Shown one piece after another: positions 42,525-50,519 of a stretch of DNA of 64,000 nucleotides. The position numbers and the translations under genes are program-made. The first letter of the stretch is position 1. Every line of letters begins with the position of its first letter. The notes below the pieces were generated by a model. That model was not told the origin of the DNA, did not search any database, and saw only the letters and a list, made by a program, of their open reading frames with translations. The DNA comes from Bacteroidales bacterium (GTDB lineage Bacteria > Bacteroidota > Bacteroidia > Bacteroidales > UBA3663). The stretch covers positions 1 through 64,000 of the forward strand of contig JAFZBE010000042.1 of assembly GCA_017561935.1 (NCBI GenBank), read 5' to 3'.

Positions 42525-42527
42525 AAA

Positions 42528-42640
42528 ACATTAAATGACCGGTCATCACGACGGTCACTTAACTTACACACATATATTATCTAAAACATTACCATGAAAA
42601 ACACGATGCAAAGATAGGGGTTTTCCATGATATGCGCAAT
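42528..42640 (-). ncRNA. small-RNA-like cassette, copy 2
   Basis: Minus strand ATTG (42640-42637), 20-bp spacer and TATCTTTG (42616-42609) form a promoter. The following 19 nt, CATCGTGTTTTTCATGGTA, equal copy 1 exactly. A TGACCG...CGGTCA hairpin sharing CCGTCG-GATGAC with copy 1 (about 42536-42557) and a T-rich tail complete the unit of about 75-80 nt. The middle part differs between copies. Confidence 0.55.
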
Positions 42641-42715
42641 AGATTGCACAAATTTTAGCATTTTTCCCTTCATTTTATAGGTTTGTTAACGCGAATTGCC
42701 TTCTCTATCTGACAA

Positions 42716-44269
42716 TTATCGTTCGAAAACCGTGTTTGTCAGGCTCTTCCCGTCCATGTAAATGTTCTCGTTGTCACCCGGTTCGATGCGCCAGTTCACC
42801 TTCTCTCCGGGCACGTCGAACGTGACGTTTTCGAGTGAAAGGTTGCGAACCTGCGAGATGTCGATGACGGCCGAATCGGCCGCAAGCTGGGCCTCGCGCA
42901 GGCTGAGCATATTTAGGTCGTGGAGGTACATGAGTCGCTGTGTCTTGGCCTTGACACGCTCGATGGTGACGTTGCGCGCCGGCGACTCGGGAATACCCAC
43001 CACGCGGAGGAACCAGGTGCCATCCTCGACGATGAGGTCACGTATCACGACGTTGCGGAACGTCGGTGTGAATCGATCCACCTCCATGGGCACACGTGCC
43101 GACAGGCCGCCCACATACATCGCCGAGCCGAGCATGTCGAAGCTGATGGCCTCCTTTGTCGCACGTATCCTGTTGCGTTCGTAATAGAGGTTCTCGCCGC
43201 CTCCTCCACGCGGACGACGTGTCTTGAAGCGGAAGCCCACGTTGGTGCCAGCAAAGACGTTGTCGCACACATACACGTCGCGTATCATGCCTGCCGTCTC
43301 CGAGCCGCAGGTCACGCCGCCATGTCCGATGGCCGTGAGGTTGCGCCTGATGACGAGGTTCTCGCTCGGTCGTTTCACGCGCAGTCCGTCGATGCCACGT
43401 CCCGCCTTGATGGTGAAGTTGTCGTCGCCCGTCTCCAGAAAGTTATATTCGATGAGCACGTTGCGACTCGATTCGATGTCCATGCCGTCGCCCATGGGCA
43501 GCCCGACGCTATGTACTTTTGTGCCACGGATGATGACCGAGTCGCAGTAGGTGGGCACGATGTTCCAGAACACACACTCCGAGAGTTCCACGCCCTCGAT
43601 GAGCACGTTGTTGCAATTGATCGGCCCGATGAACGTCGGCAGATAGATGCAGGTGCTGTCGTGTCCGTCGTAGATGCGTTCGGTAGGAGGGAGGTCGTAG
43701 TCCACGCGGCTGTCGAACGACCCGTATTCGGGATTGCGGTGCCACAGTTCGCAGTCACGTCCTGGACCGATGAGCTGTCCCGTGCCCGTCAGGCCGATGT
43801 TGCGTTGTCCGTTGGCATAGATCATCGCGCCCATCGACATCGCCTCGATGCCCGCACTGCGGGTGAAGACCACGGGCAGATAGTCCTTGATGTCGCCGCT
43901 GAAATACACCCTGGCACCTTCTTCCACATGCAGGCAGACGTTCGACTTCAGCTCGATGCGTCCCGTGTGCCAGTTGCCCTTGGGGATCACCACCGTGCCT
44001 CCGCCGTGTGCCGCCACCGCATCGATGGCCGCCTGTATCTGCGTCCGCACAAACCGTCCCTCCTTGGCCCCCATCTTCGTGATGCTGATCCGATACTCAG
44101 GAAACGTAGGCCGCTCCAGTTGCGGCATATCAAAGGGTGCCTCGATCGCCGCAATCGTGTCCGGCATCACAGCAGGCCCCACCTCCTCCGCTGTGGGGAT
44201 ATGTATTTGCGTAAAGGCCTGTGCGCCACAAAGGGCCAAAAGGAGTGTTGTCAAAAAGGCGTGCTGCAT
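42716..44269 (-). CDS. secreted GH28 family polygalacturonase-like enzyme
   Basis: 517 residues with a signal peptide (residues 3-20). Right-handed beta-helix of family GH28, which hydrolyses galacturonan backbones of pectin. RTQIQAAIDAVAAHGGGTVVIPKGNW opens the helix; the catalytic acids lie in GDGMDIESS (Asp261/Asp264) and GDD (281-283), with His316 in IGHGGVTCGSE and the basic FRFKT motif further on. No T9SS tail or lipobox; probably periplasmic. Divergent from the RraA-like/SDR operon, supporting a pectin or uronate function. Its roughly 250-nt leader contains the inverted-repeat array at 44362-44439. Confidence 0.88.
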   Translation of the reverse strand: MQHAFLTTLLLALCGAQAFTQIHIPTAEEVGPAVMPDTIAAIEAPFDMPQLERPTFPEYRISITKMGAKEGRFVRTQIQAAIDAVAAHGGGTVVIPKGNWHTGRIELKSNVCLHVEEGARVYFSGDIKDYLPVVFTRSAGIEAMSMGAMIYANGQRNIGLTGTGQLIGPGRDCELWHRNPEYGSFDSRVDYDLPPTERIYDGHDSTCIYLPTFIGPINCNNVLIEGVELSECVFWNIVPTYCDSVIIRGTKVHSVGLPMGDGMDIESSRNVLIEYNFLETGDDNFTIKAGRGIDGLRVKRPSENLVIRRNLTAIGHGGVTCGSETAGMIRDVYVCDNVFAGTNVGFRFKTRRPRGGGGENLYYERNRIRATKEAISFDMLGSAMYVGGLSARVPMEVDRFTPTFRNVVIRDLIVEDGTWFLRVVGIPESPARNVTIERVKAKTQRLMYLHDLNMLSLREAQLAADSAVIDISQVRNLSLENVTFDVPGEKVNWRIEPGDNENIYMDGKSLTNTVFER

Positions 44270-44361
44270 ATTTCATTTAATTCTTGTGAAAATGGCAGGA
44301 TGTTGAAGGGTCGCTGCGTTCAAAATCCCACAAAATCAATAAAAAATTTCAACTAAATCTT

Positions 44362-44439
44362 TCTCTACGGACTATAGGGACTTTATGGACACTGTGGCTC
44401 AATGCGAATAGTCCATTAAGACCGATGAGTCCGTAGAGA
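44362..44439 (+). repeat. 12-bp inverted repeat within a 9-bp-period array
   Basis: TCTCTACGGACT (44362-44373) is perfectly inverted as AGTCCGTAGAGA (44428-44439); inside, ATGGAC (44385-44390) faces GTCCAT (44411-44416). Read in 9-mers: CTACGGACT, ATAGGGACT, TTATGGACA, CTGTGGCTC, AATGCGAAT, AGTCCATTA, AGACCGATG, AGTCCGTAG, so the same direct-then-inverted plan as other arrays in the window. It lies in the 5' leader of the GH28 gene. Confidence 0.75.
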
Positions 44440-44525
44440 TTTTGGACGATTTTGAGAGATTTTGAGCGAAGCGACCACTCATGTTATTATCGGTTTTTGA
44501 TTTCGACTTGTCGAAATGGATGCTG

Positions 44526-44556
44526 CAAAGATATACTATTTTCTCAGAATATGAAA
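44526..44556 (-). promoter_or_regulatory. promoter of the GH28 gene
   Basis: Minus strand TTTC (44556-44553), 19-bp spacer, TATCTTTG (44533-44526). It implies a leader of about 250 nt. Confidence 0.55.
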
Positions 44557-44617
44557 GAATTGGCCACCTTTTCTCCCTTTTTTGTGCAAAATTACACCAA
44601 CACATCAAAAAAATCAT

Positions 44618-44625
44618 TATATTTG
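44618..44625 (+). promoter_or_regulatory. -7 box of the RraA-like/SDR operon
   Basis: TATATTTG, 45 bp before ATG 44670. The intergenic stretch 44270-44669 otherwise holds the GH28 promoter and the inverted-repeat array. Confidence 0.5.
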
Positions 44626-44669
44626 CCCCGCCCAATTGTTATTTGTTCATTGATAATTGTTATTTGTAT

Positions 44670-45365
44670 ATGCCTCTTTGGAAAGATGATGCCGAACTCT
44701 TCAGCATCGCACGCAAAGAACTCTTCCCCGCCCTCGTGGGCGACATCCTCGACAAGATGGGCTACCAGCATCAGTTCATCTCGCCGCTCATCAAACCCGT
44801 GCGCCAGGATATGGTCGTCGTCGGCCGTGCCATGCCCGTTCTCGAAGCCGATGTCTTCAACGAGAAACTCGGCGACGACACCCACAACCCCCTCCTGCGC
44901 AAACCCTTCGGCATCATGTTCGAAGCCCTCGACTCGCTCCAGCCTGGTGAAGTATATATCTGCTCAGGTTCCTCGCCGCGCTATGCACTGTGGGGCGGAC
45001 TGATGAGCACACGCGCCATCTATTGCGGAGCAGCCGGTGCCGTGGTCGATGGATATTCGCGCGACACCAACGAGATCCTGCGCCTCAACTTCCCCACGTT
45101 CTCGATGGGAGGATATGCCCAGGATCAGGGTCCACGCGGCAAGGTGCTCGACTATCGCACACCCATCGAATTCAGCGGCGTACGTGTCAACCCGGGTGAC
45201 GTGGTCTTCGGCGACCTCGACGGCGTGCTCATCGTGCCCGCCGAAGCTGTGACCGATGCCTTCGAAGGAGCCATCGGCAAGGCACGTGGCGAACAACTCG
45301 TCGCACAGGCCATCCGTGCAGGAATGTGCACGGTCGAAGCATTTGCAAAAATCGGAATAATGTAA
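44670..45365 (+). CDS. RraA family protein (aldolase/demethylase-like)
   Basis: 231 residues from ATG 44670; the longer frame upstream covers the promoter. RraA-like fold related to 4-hydroxy-4-methyl-2-oxoglutarate aldolases. AGAVVDGYSRDTNEI and VNPGDVVFGDLDGVLIVPAE are the family's active-site segments, with the conserved Gly-Asp-rich loop and Asp for divalent metal. It lies 7 bp before an SDR gene; such pairs occur in sugar-acid catabolism, but the reaction is not determined. Divergent from GH28. Confidence 0.85.
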   Translation: MPLWKDDAELFSIARKELFPALVGDILDKMGYQHQFISPLIKPVRQDMVVVGRAMPVLEADVFNEKLGDDTHNPLLRKPFGIMFEALDSLQPGEVYICSGSSPRYALWGGLMSTRAIYCGAAGAVVDGYSRDTNEILRLNFPTFSMGGYAQDQGPRGKVLDYRTPIEFSGVRVNPGDVVFGDLDGVLIVPAEAVTDAFEGAIGKARGEQLVAQAIRAGMCTVEAFAKIGIM

Positions 45366-45372
45366 TAAAGAT

Positions 45373-46131
45373 ATGTTGAAACAATTCCAACTCGACGGCC
45401 AGGTGGCCGTCATCACAGGTGGCGGCACGGGCCTCGGTCTCGGCATTGCACGCATCTTCGTGCAAGCTGGTGCCAAGGTCGTCATCGTAGGCCGTCGTGA
45501 AGAGAAACTCCGTGGAGCCCAGCAGCAGTTGGGCGCCAACTGCACCTACCGCGCCTTCGACGTCACCGACAAGGCAGCCATGCCCGCCCTCGTGGCCGAC
45601 ATCGAGCAGCACGTCGGACCCATCGACATCCTCGTCAATGGCGCAGGCATCCATCTCAAGAAGCCCGCCCTCGACGTGACCGACGAGGAATACCTCAGCG
45701 TCATCGACACCCACGTGCTCAGCGTCTTCGCCCTCAGCCGCGAAGTGCTCCGTTACATGGTACCACGTCGTCGTGGCAGCATCATCCTCATCTCGTCGAT
45801 GTCAGCGTTCATGGGCATGGAGAAGATTGTAGCCTACACCACGGCCAAGAGCGCCGTGCTCGGCATCCAGCGCGCCCTCATCGCCGACTACAGCCGCGAA
45901 GGCATCCGCGTCAACACCATCGCCCCCGGTTGGATCGACACCCCGATGCTCCACAAGGCCATCGACACCGACGCGCCCCGTCGCAACAAGATCCTGAACC
46001 GCATCCCCACCCACACTTTCGGCGATCCCGACGACATCGGCAACGCCGCCCTCTACCTCTGCTCCCCAGCCGGCAAGTACGTCAACGGCGTCACTCTCCC
46101 CGTCGATGCCGGCGCCATCGAGGGCTTTTAA
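45373..46131 (+). CDS. SDR family oxidoreductase
   Basis: 252 residues. Classical short-chain dehydrogenase: TGGGTGLGLG (15-24) binds NAD(P), NGAG (89-92) follows, Ser142 in LISSMSAF and Tyr155-x3-Lys159 in AYTTAKSAV are the catalytic residues, and PGWIDTPM is usual. The closest general pattern is 2-deoxy-gluconate/gluconate dehydrogenases (KduD-like), which would fit pectin degradation; substrate not proven. Second gene of the RraA-like operon. A 9-bp-period array begins 9 bp after its stop. Confidence 0.88.
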   Translation: MLKQFQLDGQVAVITGGGTGLGLGIARIFVQAGAKVVIVGRREEKLRGAQQQLGANCTYRAFDVTDKAAMPALVADIEQHVGPIDILVNGAGIHLKKPALDVTDEEYLSVIDTHVLSVFALSREVLRYMVPRRRGSIILISSMSAFMGMEKIVAYTTAKSAVLGIQRALIADYSREGIRVNTIAPGWIDTPMLHKAIDTDAPRRNKILNRIPTHTFGDPDDIGNAALYLCSPAGKYVNGVTLPVDAGAIEGF

Positions 46132-46140
46132 GGGATCCTC

Positions 46141-46178
46141 TTCGAACCCTTCAGAACCCCTTGAACCCCTCAGAACCC
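46141..46178 (+). repeat. short 9-bp-period array
   Basis: TTCGAACCC, TTCAGAACC, CCTTGAACC, CCTCAGAAC in 9-nt steps, sharing words with the arrays at 8639 and 41533. It lies between the SDR gene and the next start codon. Confidence 0.7.
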
Positions 46179-46187
46179 ATCCCTCCC

Positions 46188-47585
46188 TTGAAACCTGCCC
46201 ACCTTCTCCTCCAGCTCCTTCTAGCCGCTGCCTCGTTCCCCCTCCAGGCGCAGGAAGCCATCGTCGATACCACCAGGTTGACCTACACCCTGTTCTTCCC
46301 GACGCCCTACTACCGCGTGAACTACACCTACGAGAGCGTGGCACCCGACGGCACCACGCCCGTTACCCTCTCCTCGGCCCTCTTCTTCCCGCAGAGGATC
46401 TTCGAGCGCACCAAGCTTGTCGCCATCGGCAGTGAGGACTTCAACGCCAGCGGCCTCGTGCTCAACAACCACTACACCATCACCACCCGCGACCAGGCAC
46501 CCACGGTCACCTCATCCCCCCAGATCGAAGGCCCCTTCGTCACCCTCGGTCCCGACGTCATCACCATCAGCCCCGACGGCTACGGCTTCGGCATAACAGC
46601 CGACAAGCCCCAGACCTACCTGATGGCCGATGCCACCGCGCGTAACAACATCGACGCCGTAAAGGCCGCACGCCGCCTGCTCAAGCAGATGGGCTACACC
46701 TGTGGCAACCTGTTTGCACAATTCGGCTATTCCCAGGGCGGCCATTCCACTCTGGCCGTACAGCGTTATTTCGACACCCACGACCCCGACCCCGAGGCCA
46801 TCACGCACATCGACTACACCCTCTGCGGCGCCGGTCCCTACGACCTCAGCGCCATGATGGACTCGCTGCTCATCCCTGGTGCCATGTATTCCTATCCCTG
46901 CGCCCTCGCGCTCATCGCTGCAGGACAGATCGAAGGTGCCAGCCTCGACATCAGCTTCAGCGACATCTTCCCCCAGCCGCTCGACACCAAGGTCATCGAC
47001 TGGATTGACGGCAAGGAACTTACTGCCGATGCCATCAACGACTCCATCTTCGCCATCACAGGTGGCGATGGAAAGACCGGTACCCTCGTCAGCAACATCC
47101 TCCGCACCGACAACCTCTCCCGTACCAACCCCCAGATGGTGCCCTTCTTCCAGGCAGTCGATGACAACTCCCTCGTGTCCGAATGGCAACCCAACGACAA
47201 GACCCGCTTCTTCATCTATCATTCCCGCAACGACGAGATTGTGCCCTACTACAACATGGAGCACCTCCGCGACTTTCTACGCGATGACTGCGGCCTCGAC
47301 TCCGATCGTCTCGAAGTCGAATCCACCAAAGGCTTCCACACCGAAGCCGCCACCAACTTCGTCCTGAACGTCATCAACAAAATTGCCTACCTCCAAACCG
47401 ACTACCTCGCCGCCGCCGAGGACCTCCCCATCATCGACCTCTCCAACGACCCCTCTAACGCCTCCTCTCATAATCACAACTCCATCCCCTCCGGCTGGTT
47501 CACCCTCCACGGCCACCGTCTCCCCGCCGCCCCCACTTCTCCCGGCCTCTATCTCCACAATGGCCGTAAAGTCCTCATCAGGTGA
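46188..47585 (+). CDS. secreted alpha/beta hydrolase with T9SS-like tail
   Basis: 465 residues if started at TTG 46188, which places a good signal peptide (HLLLQLLLAAASFPLQA) at the N-terminus; no ATG does so, and frames further upstream overlap the SDR gene. Serine hydrolase fold with nucleophile Ser182 in GYSQGG, an acid in RNDEIVPYYN and His in GFHTEAA. The C-terminal segment HGHRLPAAPTSPGLYLHNG, ending KVLIR, matches the short T9SS sorting tails of Prevotella secreted proteins. Probably an extracellular esterase or peptidase. Codons are very C-rich compared with neighbours. Confidence 0.75.
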   Translation: MKPAHLLLQLLLAAASFPLQAQEAIVDTTRLTYTLFFPTPYYRVNYTYESVAPDGTTPVTLSSALFFPQRIFERTKLVAIGSEDFNASGLVLNNHYTITTRDQAPTVTSSPQIEGPFVTLGPDVITISPDGYGFGITADKPQTYLMADATARNNIDAVKAARRLLKQMGYTCGNLFAQFGYSQGGHSTLAVQRYFDTHDPDPEAITHIDYTLCGAGPYDLSAMMDSLLIPGAMYSYPCALALIAAGQIEGASLDISFSDIFPQPLDTKVIDWIDGKELTADAINDSIFAITGGDGKTGTLVSNILRTDNLSRTNPQMVPFFQAVDDNSLVSEWQPNDKTRFFIYHSRNDEIVPYYNMEHLRDFLRDDCGLDSDRLEVESTKGFHTEAATNFVLNVINKIAYLQTDYLAAAEDLPIIDLSNDPSNASSHNHNSIPSGWFTLHGHRLPAAPTSPGLYLHNGRKVLIR

Positions 47586-47662
47586 TAACCCCCATTATTC
47601 CCATCACCCCCATCTATCCAATCGCATCAAGCACTCTGTCGGCCGTCATAGTGCTATATGCG

Positions 47663-47917
47663 CTAAGAAATGAGGAAAGGCTTAAGGTCGTTGAACACAT
47701 ATTTCTGGAAATAATCCGTCACCCTGGCATAGCTCTCGTAGGTCGAAACCTTCTGGCCCTTCGCCTTTCGGTAAGCATCAAGACTCCATGGGTAATTCTT
47801 CGGTTTGCGGAAATAGGGAGGTGCTGTGTCCAACGAATGCTTGAAGCATGGGTTGTAATAAGTAACTTTGTACTGGCAGATTTTCGTAAAGTAAAACCGC
47901 CATTCGATCTTTCATAA
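47663..47917 (-). pseudogene. frameshifted small gene remnant
   Basis: On the minus strand an open frame of 82 codons (47911-47663) reads like a real protein, with FYFTKICQYK, YNPCFKHSLD, YFRKPKNYPW and VTDYFQKYVF, ending in TAG, but it contains no Met and is preceded directly by TGA. An ATG at 47917 would enter this frame if one G were removed (ATGAAAGATC to ATGAAAATC). It is therefore probably a short gene broken by a single-base insertion, or the end of a truncated gene. Family not recognised. Confidence 0.45.
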
Positions 47918-48096
47918 TATAAGTGTCTCGCGCGATATTATCTCTCTTATTCTTTTTCTTTATTCAATTTACTATGAACCCGCGTCCGTACTCATGCGTG
48001 CGTATAGGCGAAAAGCAGCATCAACTCCCTATCTTTTCAAATAACATCCTTATTTCGGGGTCGCTTTTTGAGGTCACGAGTATTTTTGTTTAAATG

Positions 48097-48177
48097 TGGA
48101 CAATTTTTTTAGTCCATTTTGCACGAAATCGGTAGCAGAGTACACAAAAGTGTGTGCCGAGCGACCACTTTCGTGCA
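48097..48177 (+). repeat. nested inverted repeats before the 48.2-kb promoter
   Basis: TGGAC/GTCCA (48097-48101 with 48112-48116) is followed by TGCACGAAA (48120-48128), inverted as TTTCGTGCA (48169-48177), with ACAC-AAAA... GTGT at the tip (48142-48153). It lies just upstream of a consensus promoter; it may be an operator, a terminator relic or the end of a lost element. Confidence 0.5.
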
Positions 48178-48183
48178 TTTTTG

Positions 48184-48215
48184 TTTGGTTTTTCAAATTA
48201 AATGATGTATCTTTG
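48184..48215 (+). promoter_or_regulatory. promoter of the 48.3-kb hypothetical gene
   Basis: TTTG (48184-48187), 20-bp spacer, TATCTTTG (48208-48215): consensus match. It drives the short ORF at 48246 and then the membrane protein gene. Confidence 0.7.
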
Positions 48216-48245
48216 TCGCCGTAATTACCTAATATTATTGCCATT

Positions 48246-48356
48246 ATGAATAAGCTCTTCATTGGACGTGAAAAAGAACAACGACTGCCTAATACGAAGA
48301 TGATATGCTCGACGACCTTTTCTGTTGAAAATTATGAAAAAAGATTATCAAAATAG
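48246..48356 (+). pseudogene. 36-residue ORF, possible AAA ATPase N-terminal remnant
   Basis: MNKLFIGREKEQRL opens a 36-codon frame ending at TAG 48354. The FIGREKE word is the usual beginning of Bacteroidales ATPases of the archaeal-type AAA family, but here the frame diverges after about twelve residues and stops. Together with the broken gene at 47663 it suggests that 47.6-48.3 kb is the site of a decayed insertion. It could instead be a leader ORF for the next gene, which it overlaps by 23 bp in another frame. Confidence 0.3.
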
Positions 48357-48867
48357 ATCGGAAGAGTATGTGAAATCATACGAGAGCTCTTCTTACAACA
48401 AGGAGGAGAGGTCGCACTATTCCAGTAGGAAACCGGAGCCGAAGGCTTCCGTTAATCAGGGCCACAATGTGCCACCGAGACCACAGAGCACACAGAATCC
48501 CCCGGATCCTCAGAATCCACCCACTCAAGAGAGGAAGAGCAGATTCAACTGGAGGCACTTACTTTTCATTTGGTTGTCCTTAACCATCTTGTCGAACGGC
48601 ATCAACTGGCTTATGAACACTGACACTTCGGATGTGGAAGAGCAACCCGAGGAAACCATCGACTATCCCTGGACATCCGATGACGAGGAGGAGTCCCAAG
48701 ACGCCCTCGACGAGAATATCCAAGAGAACGTCGATGAGTACGTTGATGAAAGTGAGCTTCACGCCGAAGCCGTGAAAGCCGCCAAGCAGGCAGGTGTCAG
48801 CACGGAGGGCACCACTGAGGAGATTCTGAATAGAATCATTGAAAAACAATTGGAAAGTATCAGATAG
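48334..48867 (+). CDS. single-pass membrane protein with Pro-rich and acidic regions
   Basis: 177 residues from ATG 48334; an in-frame TTG at 48325 is less likely. Residues 1-75 are polar, rich in Ser, Tyr, Lys and then Pro/Gln; a single hydrophobic helix (HLLFIWLSLTILSNGINWL, about 76-94) follows, and the rest is strongly acidic with a helical C-terminus (AEAVKAAKQAGVSTEGTTEEI). No family recognised. Possibly a signal-anchored inner-membrane protein. It converges on the GH43 gene with an 8-bp overlap. Confidence 0.65.
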   Translation: MKKDYQNRSEEYVKSYESSSYNKEERSHYSSRKPEPKASVNQGHNVPPRPQSTQNPPDPQNPPTQERKSRFNWRHLLFIWLSLTILSNGINWLMNTDTSDVEEQPEETIDYPWTSDDEEESQDALDENIQENVDEYVDESELHAEAVKAAKQAGVSTEGTTEEILNRIIEKQLESIR

Positions 48868-50497
48868 GATAATGCAAATAGTCCACATCGATGAATCCGC
48901 TTTCTGACAGGTCATTGAAACAGTAGATGCCAATGCGGTCACCACGATAGTAGCCCCAGGAGAGTTGATATTGCCCCATCGGCACAAAGTTATCGCCGTC
49001 GATACTATAATAGAACGTACTCATGCCGTCGAGTCCCCATACCGACTTCAGCCAAAGATGGGATGACGTGATGGCAATGCTTTGTTGCCGGTTGTCGTTT
49101 TGTGTGAACTCAAGATAGTTTTGTCCCCCTCGGTTGACAATACCTAATGATGCGCTCTGACTGGCAAAATGAGCCAAGCCTGCATGCAGTCCGTCGGTTG
49201 TGTGTCTGATGTCCAGTTTCACGGTCACTTCGTTATGCCTGGAGCGGAAGGAACGTTGTGTCAGCGTATTTCCAGCGGTGAGGAATACTCCTTGCTTTAG
49301 CGGTATGAAGGCTTTCAGGCGCAGCCATCCGGGATGTTCGGACAAGGAATACATCTCTTTTCGAGGCTCATAGTTCCACTGCCATTGTGGGCCTAATTGT
49401 GTTGCATCGAAATCATCGCTACGCTGTAGTGTCAGCTTTTCACTTTCTTCTTCTTCACTTTTCTCACCTAAGGGCACTTTCCCTTGCCATACCATTGTGC
49501 CTGGTTCACCTTGACTGCGATCGCCTATCATCGGCCAACCATCGACCCATTCCACGGGCAACAGGCTCATTACGCGTCCGCTCCAGTCGCCTGAACCATG
49601 ATGTGTGAGGAAGTACCAATGGCCATCCTTTCCCTCAACGATGCCTCCCTGGTTCGGCTCGTTGGCTTCACGGCAAGGCAAGAGCAGTTGTTTCTCTTCC
49701 TTGAACTTCCCCGTCAGCTTTTTGTCGCGTTTGGCCATGACGTAGCGGCCTATCCCTTCGCGGTGTTCGCTGAAGATGAGGTAATAACAGCCGTCATGAT
49801 AGATCAGTTTGCTGGCCTCGCGGCCATTGCCTTCGTTGATAAGACGAGCGCTGCTGCGGTTGATGCTTTTCGCGTCGGCTGCCATTTCGAACATGTATGT
49901 CTTGTAGCCGTTCTTGAAGCAGGTGCCAACGAAATAGCCGCGTCCTCGCTCATCCCAGATGGCTGTGCAGTCGTCCCATCCTTCCTCGGCCAATAATGGC
50001 GTCAGCGGCTCCCATGGGCCTTCGGCATGTTCTGCCGATGTCATGAAATAGCCTTCGTCGGGAGTGCCGAAAAAGACGTAGAAGCGTCCGTCGTGGTATC
50101 GCAACGTACCAGCCCATACGCCTCGGCCATAACGGTCCATCTCCCTCCAGGTCATGGCTCTGCTTATCTGGCTCAAGTCTCCCACTGCATGGCCAGCAAT
50201 CTTCCAATTCACGAGGTCGTGCGAGTGCAGGATGGTCATGCCTGGCGAAAACTGCATGGTGGAAGAGATGGCATAGTAGTCGTCGCCTACGCGGATGCAG
50301 TCCAAATCGCTGTAATCAGCCGGCACTATCGGGTTGCGGTACATTCCCCTTTGCTCTCCCCATTCCTGCCAGTCTCCCCATACCACTGCAATCGTGTCGG
50401 GCACCAAAGCGTGTCCGAATGGATTCTCTTGTTGGCCATATATGGGAAAGGATGACAGCGAGGCGAATAACACCAATACTTTGCAGATGTCTTTCAT
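48860..50497 (-). CDS. secreted GH43 family glycosidase
   Basis: 545 residues with a signal peptide (residues 6-22). The five-bladed propeller of GH43 covers about 50-340: NPIVPADYSDLDCIRVGDDYY carries the general-base Asp (probably Asp64), WDDCTAIWDERG the pKa-tuning Asp, and GREASKLIYHDGCYYLIF the likely general-acid Glu. The C-terminal about 190 residues are a beta-sandwich as in xylosidase/arabinofuranosidase members. It probably removes xylose or arabinose from hemicellulose or pectin side chains. Second gene after the carboxylesterase (22-bp gap). Confidence 0.88.
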   Translation of the reverse strand: MKDICKVLVLFASLSSFPIYGQQENPFGHALVPDTIAVVWGDWQEWGEQRGMYRNPIVPADYSDLDCIRVGDDYYAISSTMQFSPGMTILHSHDLVNWKIAGHAVGDLSQISRAMTWREMDRYGRGVWAGTLRYHDGRFYVFFGTPDEGYFMTSAEHAEGPWEPLTPLLAEEGWDDCTAIWDERGRGYFVGTCFKNGYKTYMFEMAADAKSINRSSARLINEGNGREASKLIYHDGCYYLIFSEHREGIGRYVMAKRDKKLTGKFKEEKQLLLPCREANEPNQGGIVEGKDGHWYFLTHHGSGDWSGRVMSLLPVEWVDGWPMIGDRSQGEPGTMVWQGKVPLGEKSEEEESEKLTLQRSDDFDATQLGPQWQWNYEPRKEMYSLSEHPGWLRLKAFIPLKQGVFLTAGNTLTQRSFRSRHNEVTVKLDIRHTTDGLHAGLAHFASQSASLGIVNRGGQNYLEFTQNDNRQQSIAITSSHLWLKSVWGLDGMSTFYYSIDGDNFVPMGQYQLSWGYYRGDRIGIYCFNDLSESGFIDVDYLHYPI

Positions 50498-50519
50498 TTA
50501 GATGATATAGACACTATGT

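Noticed and set aside
42920..44356. 478-codon plus-strand frame over the GH28 gene
   Set aside because: His/Asp/Val-rich translation typical of an antisense shadow; the minus-strand GH28 motifs are clear.
44422..44455. Resemblance to a hammerhead ribozyme core (GATGAGTCC ... GGACGA)
   Set aside because: The required CTGATGA and GAAA core bases read CCGATGA and GATT, and stems I and III do not form; the likeness comes from the GGAC/GTCC repeat words.
45930..46187. Upstream extension of the secreted hydrolase
   Set aside because: It overlaps the SDR coding region and repeat DNA and would bury the signal peptide internally.
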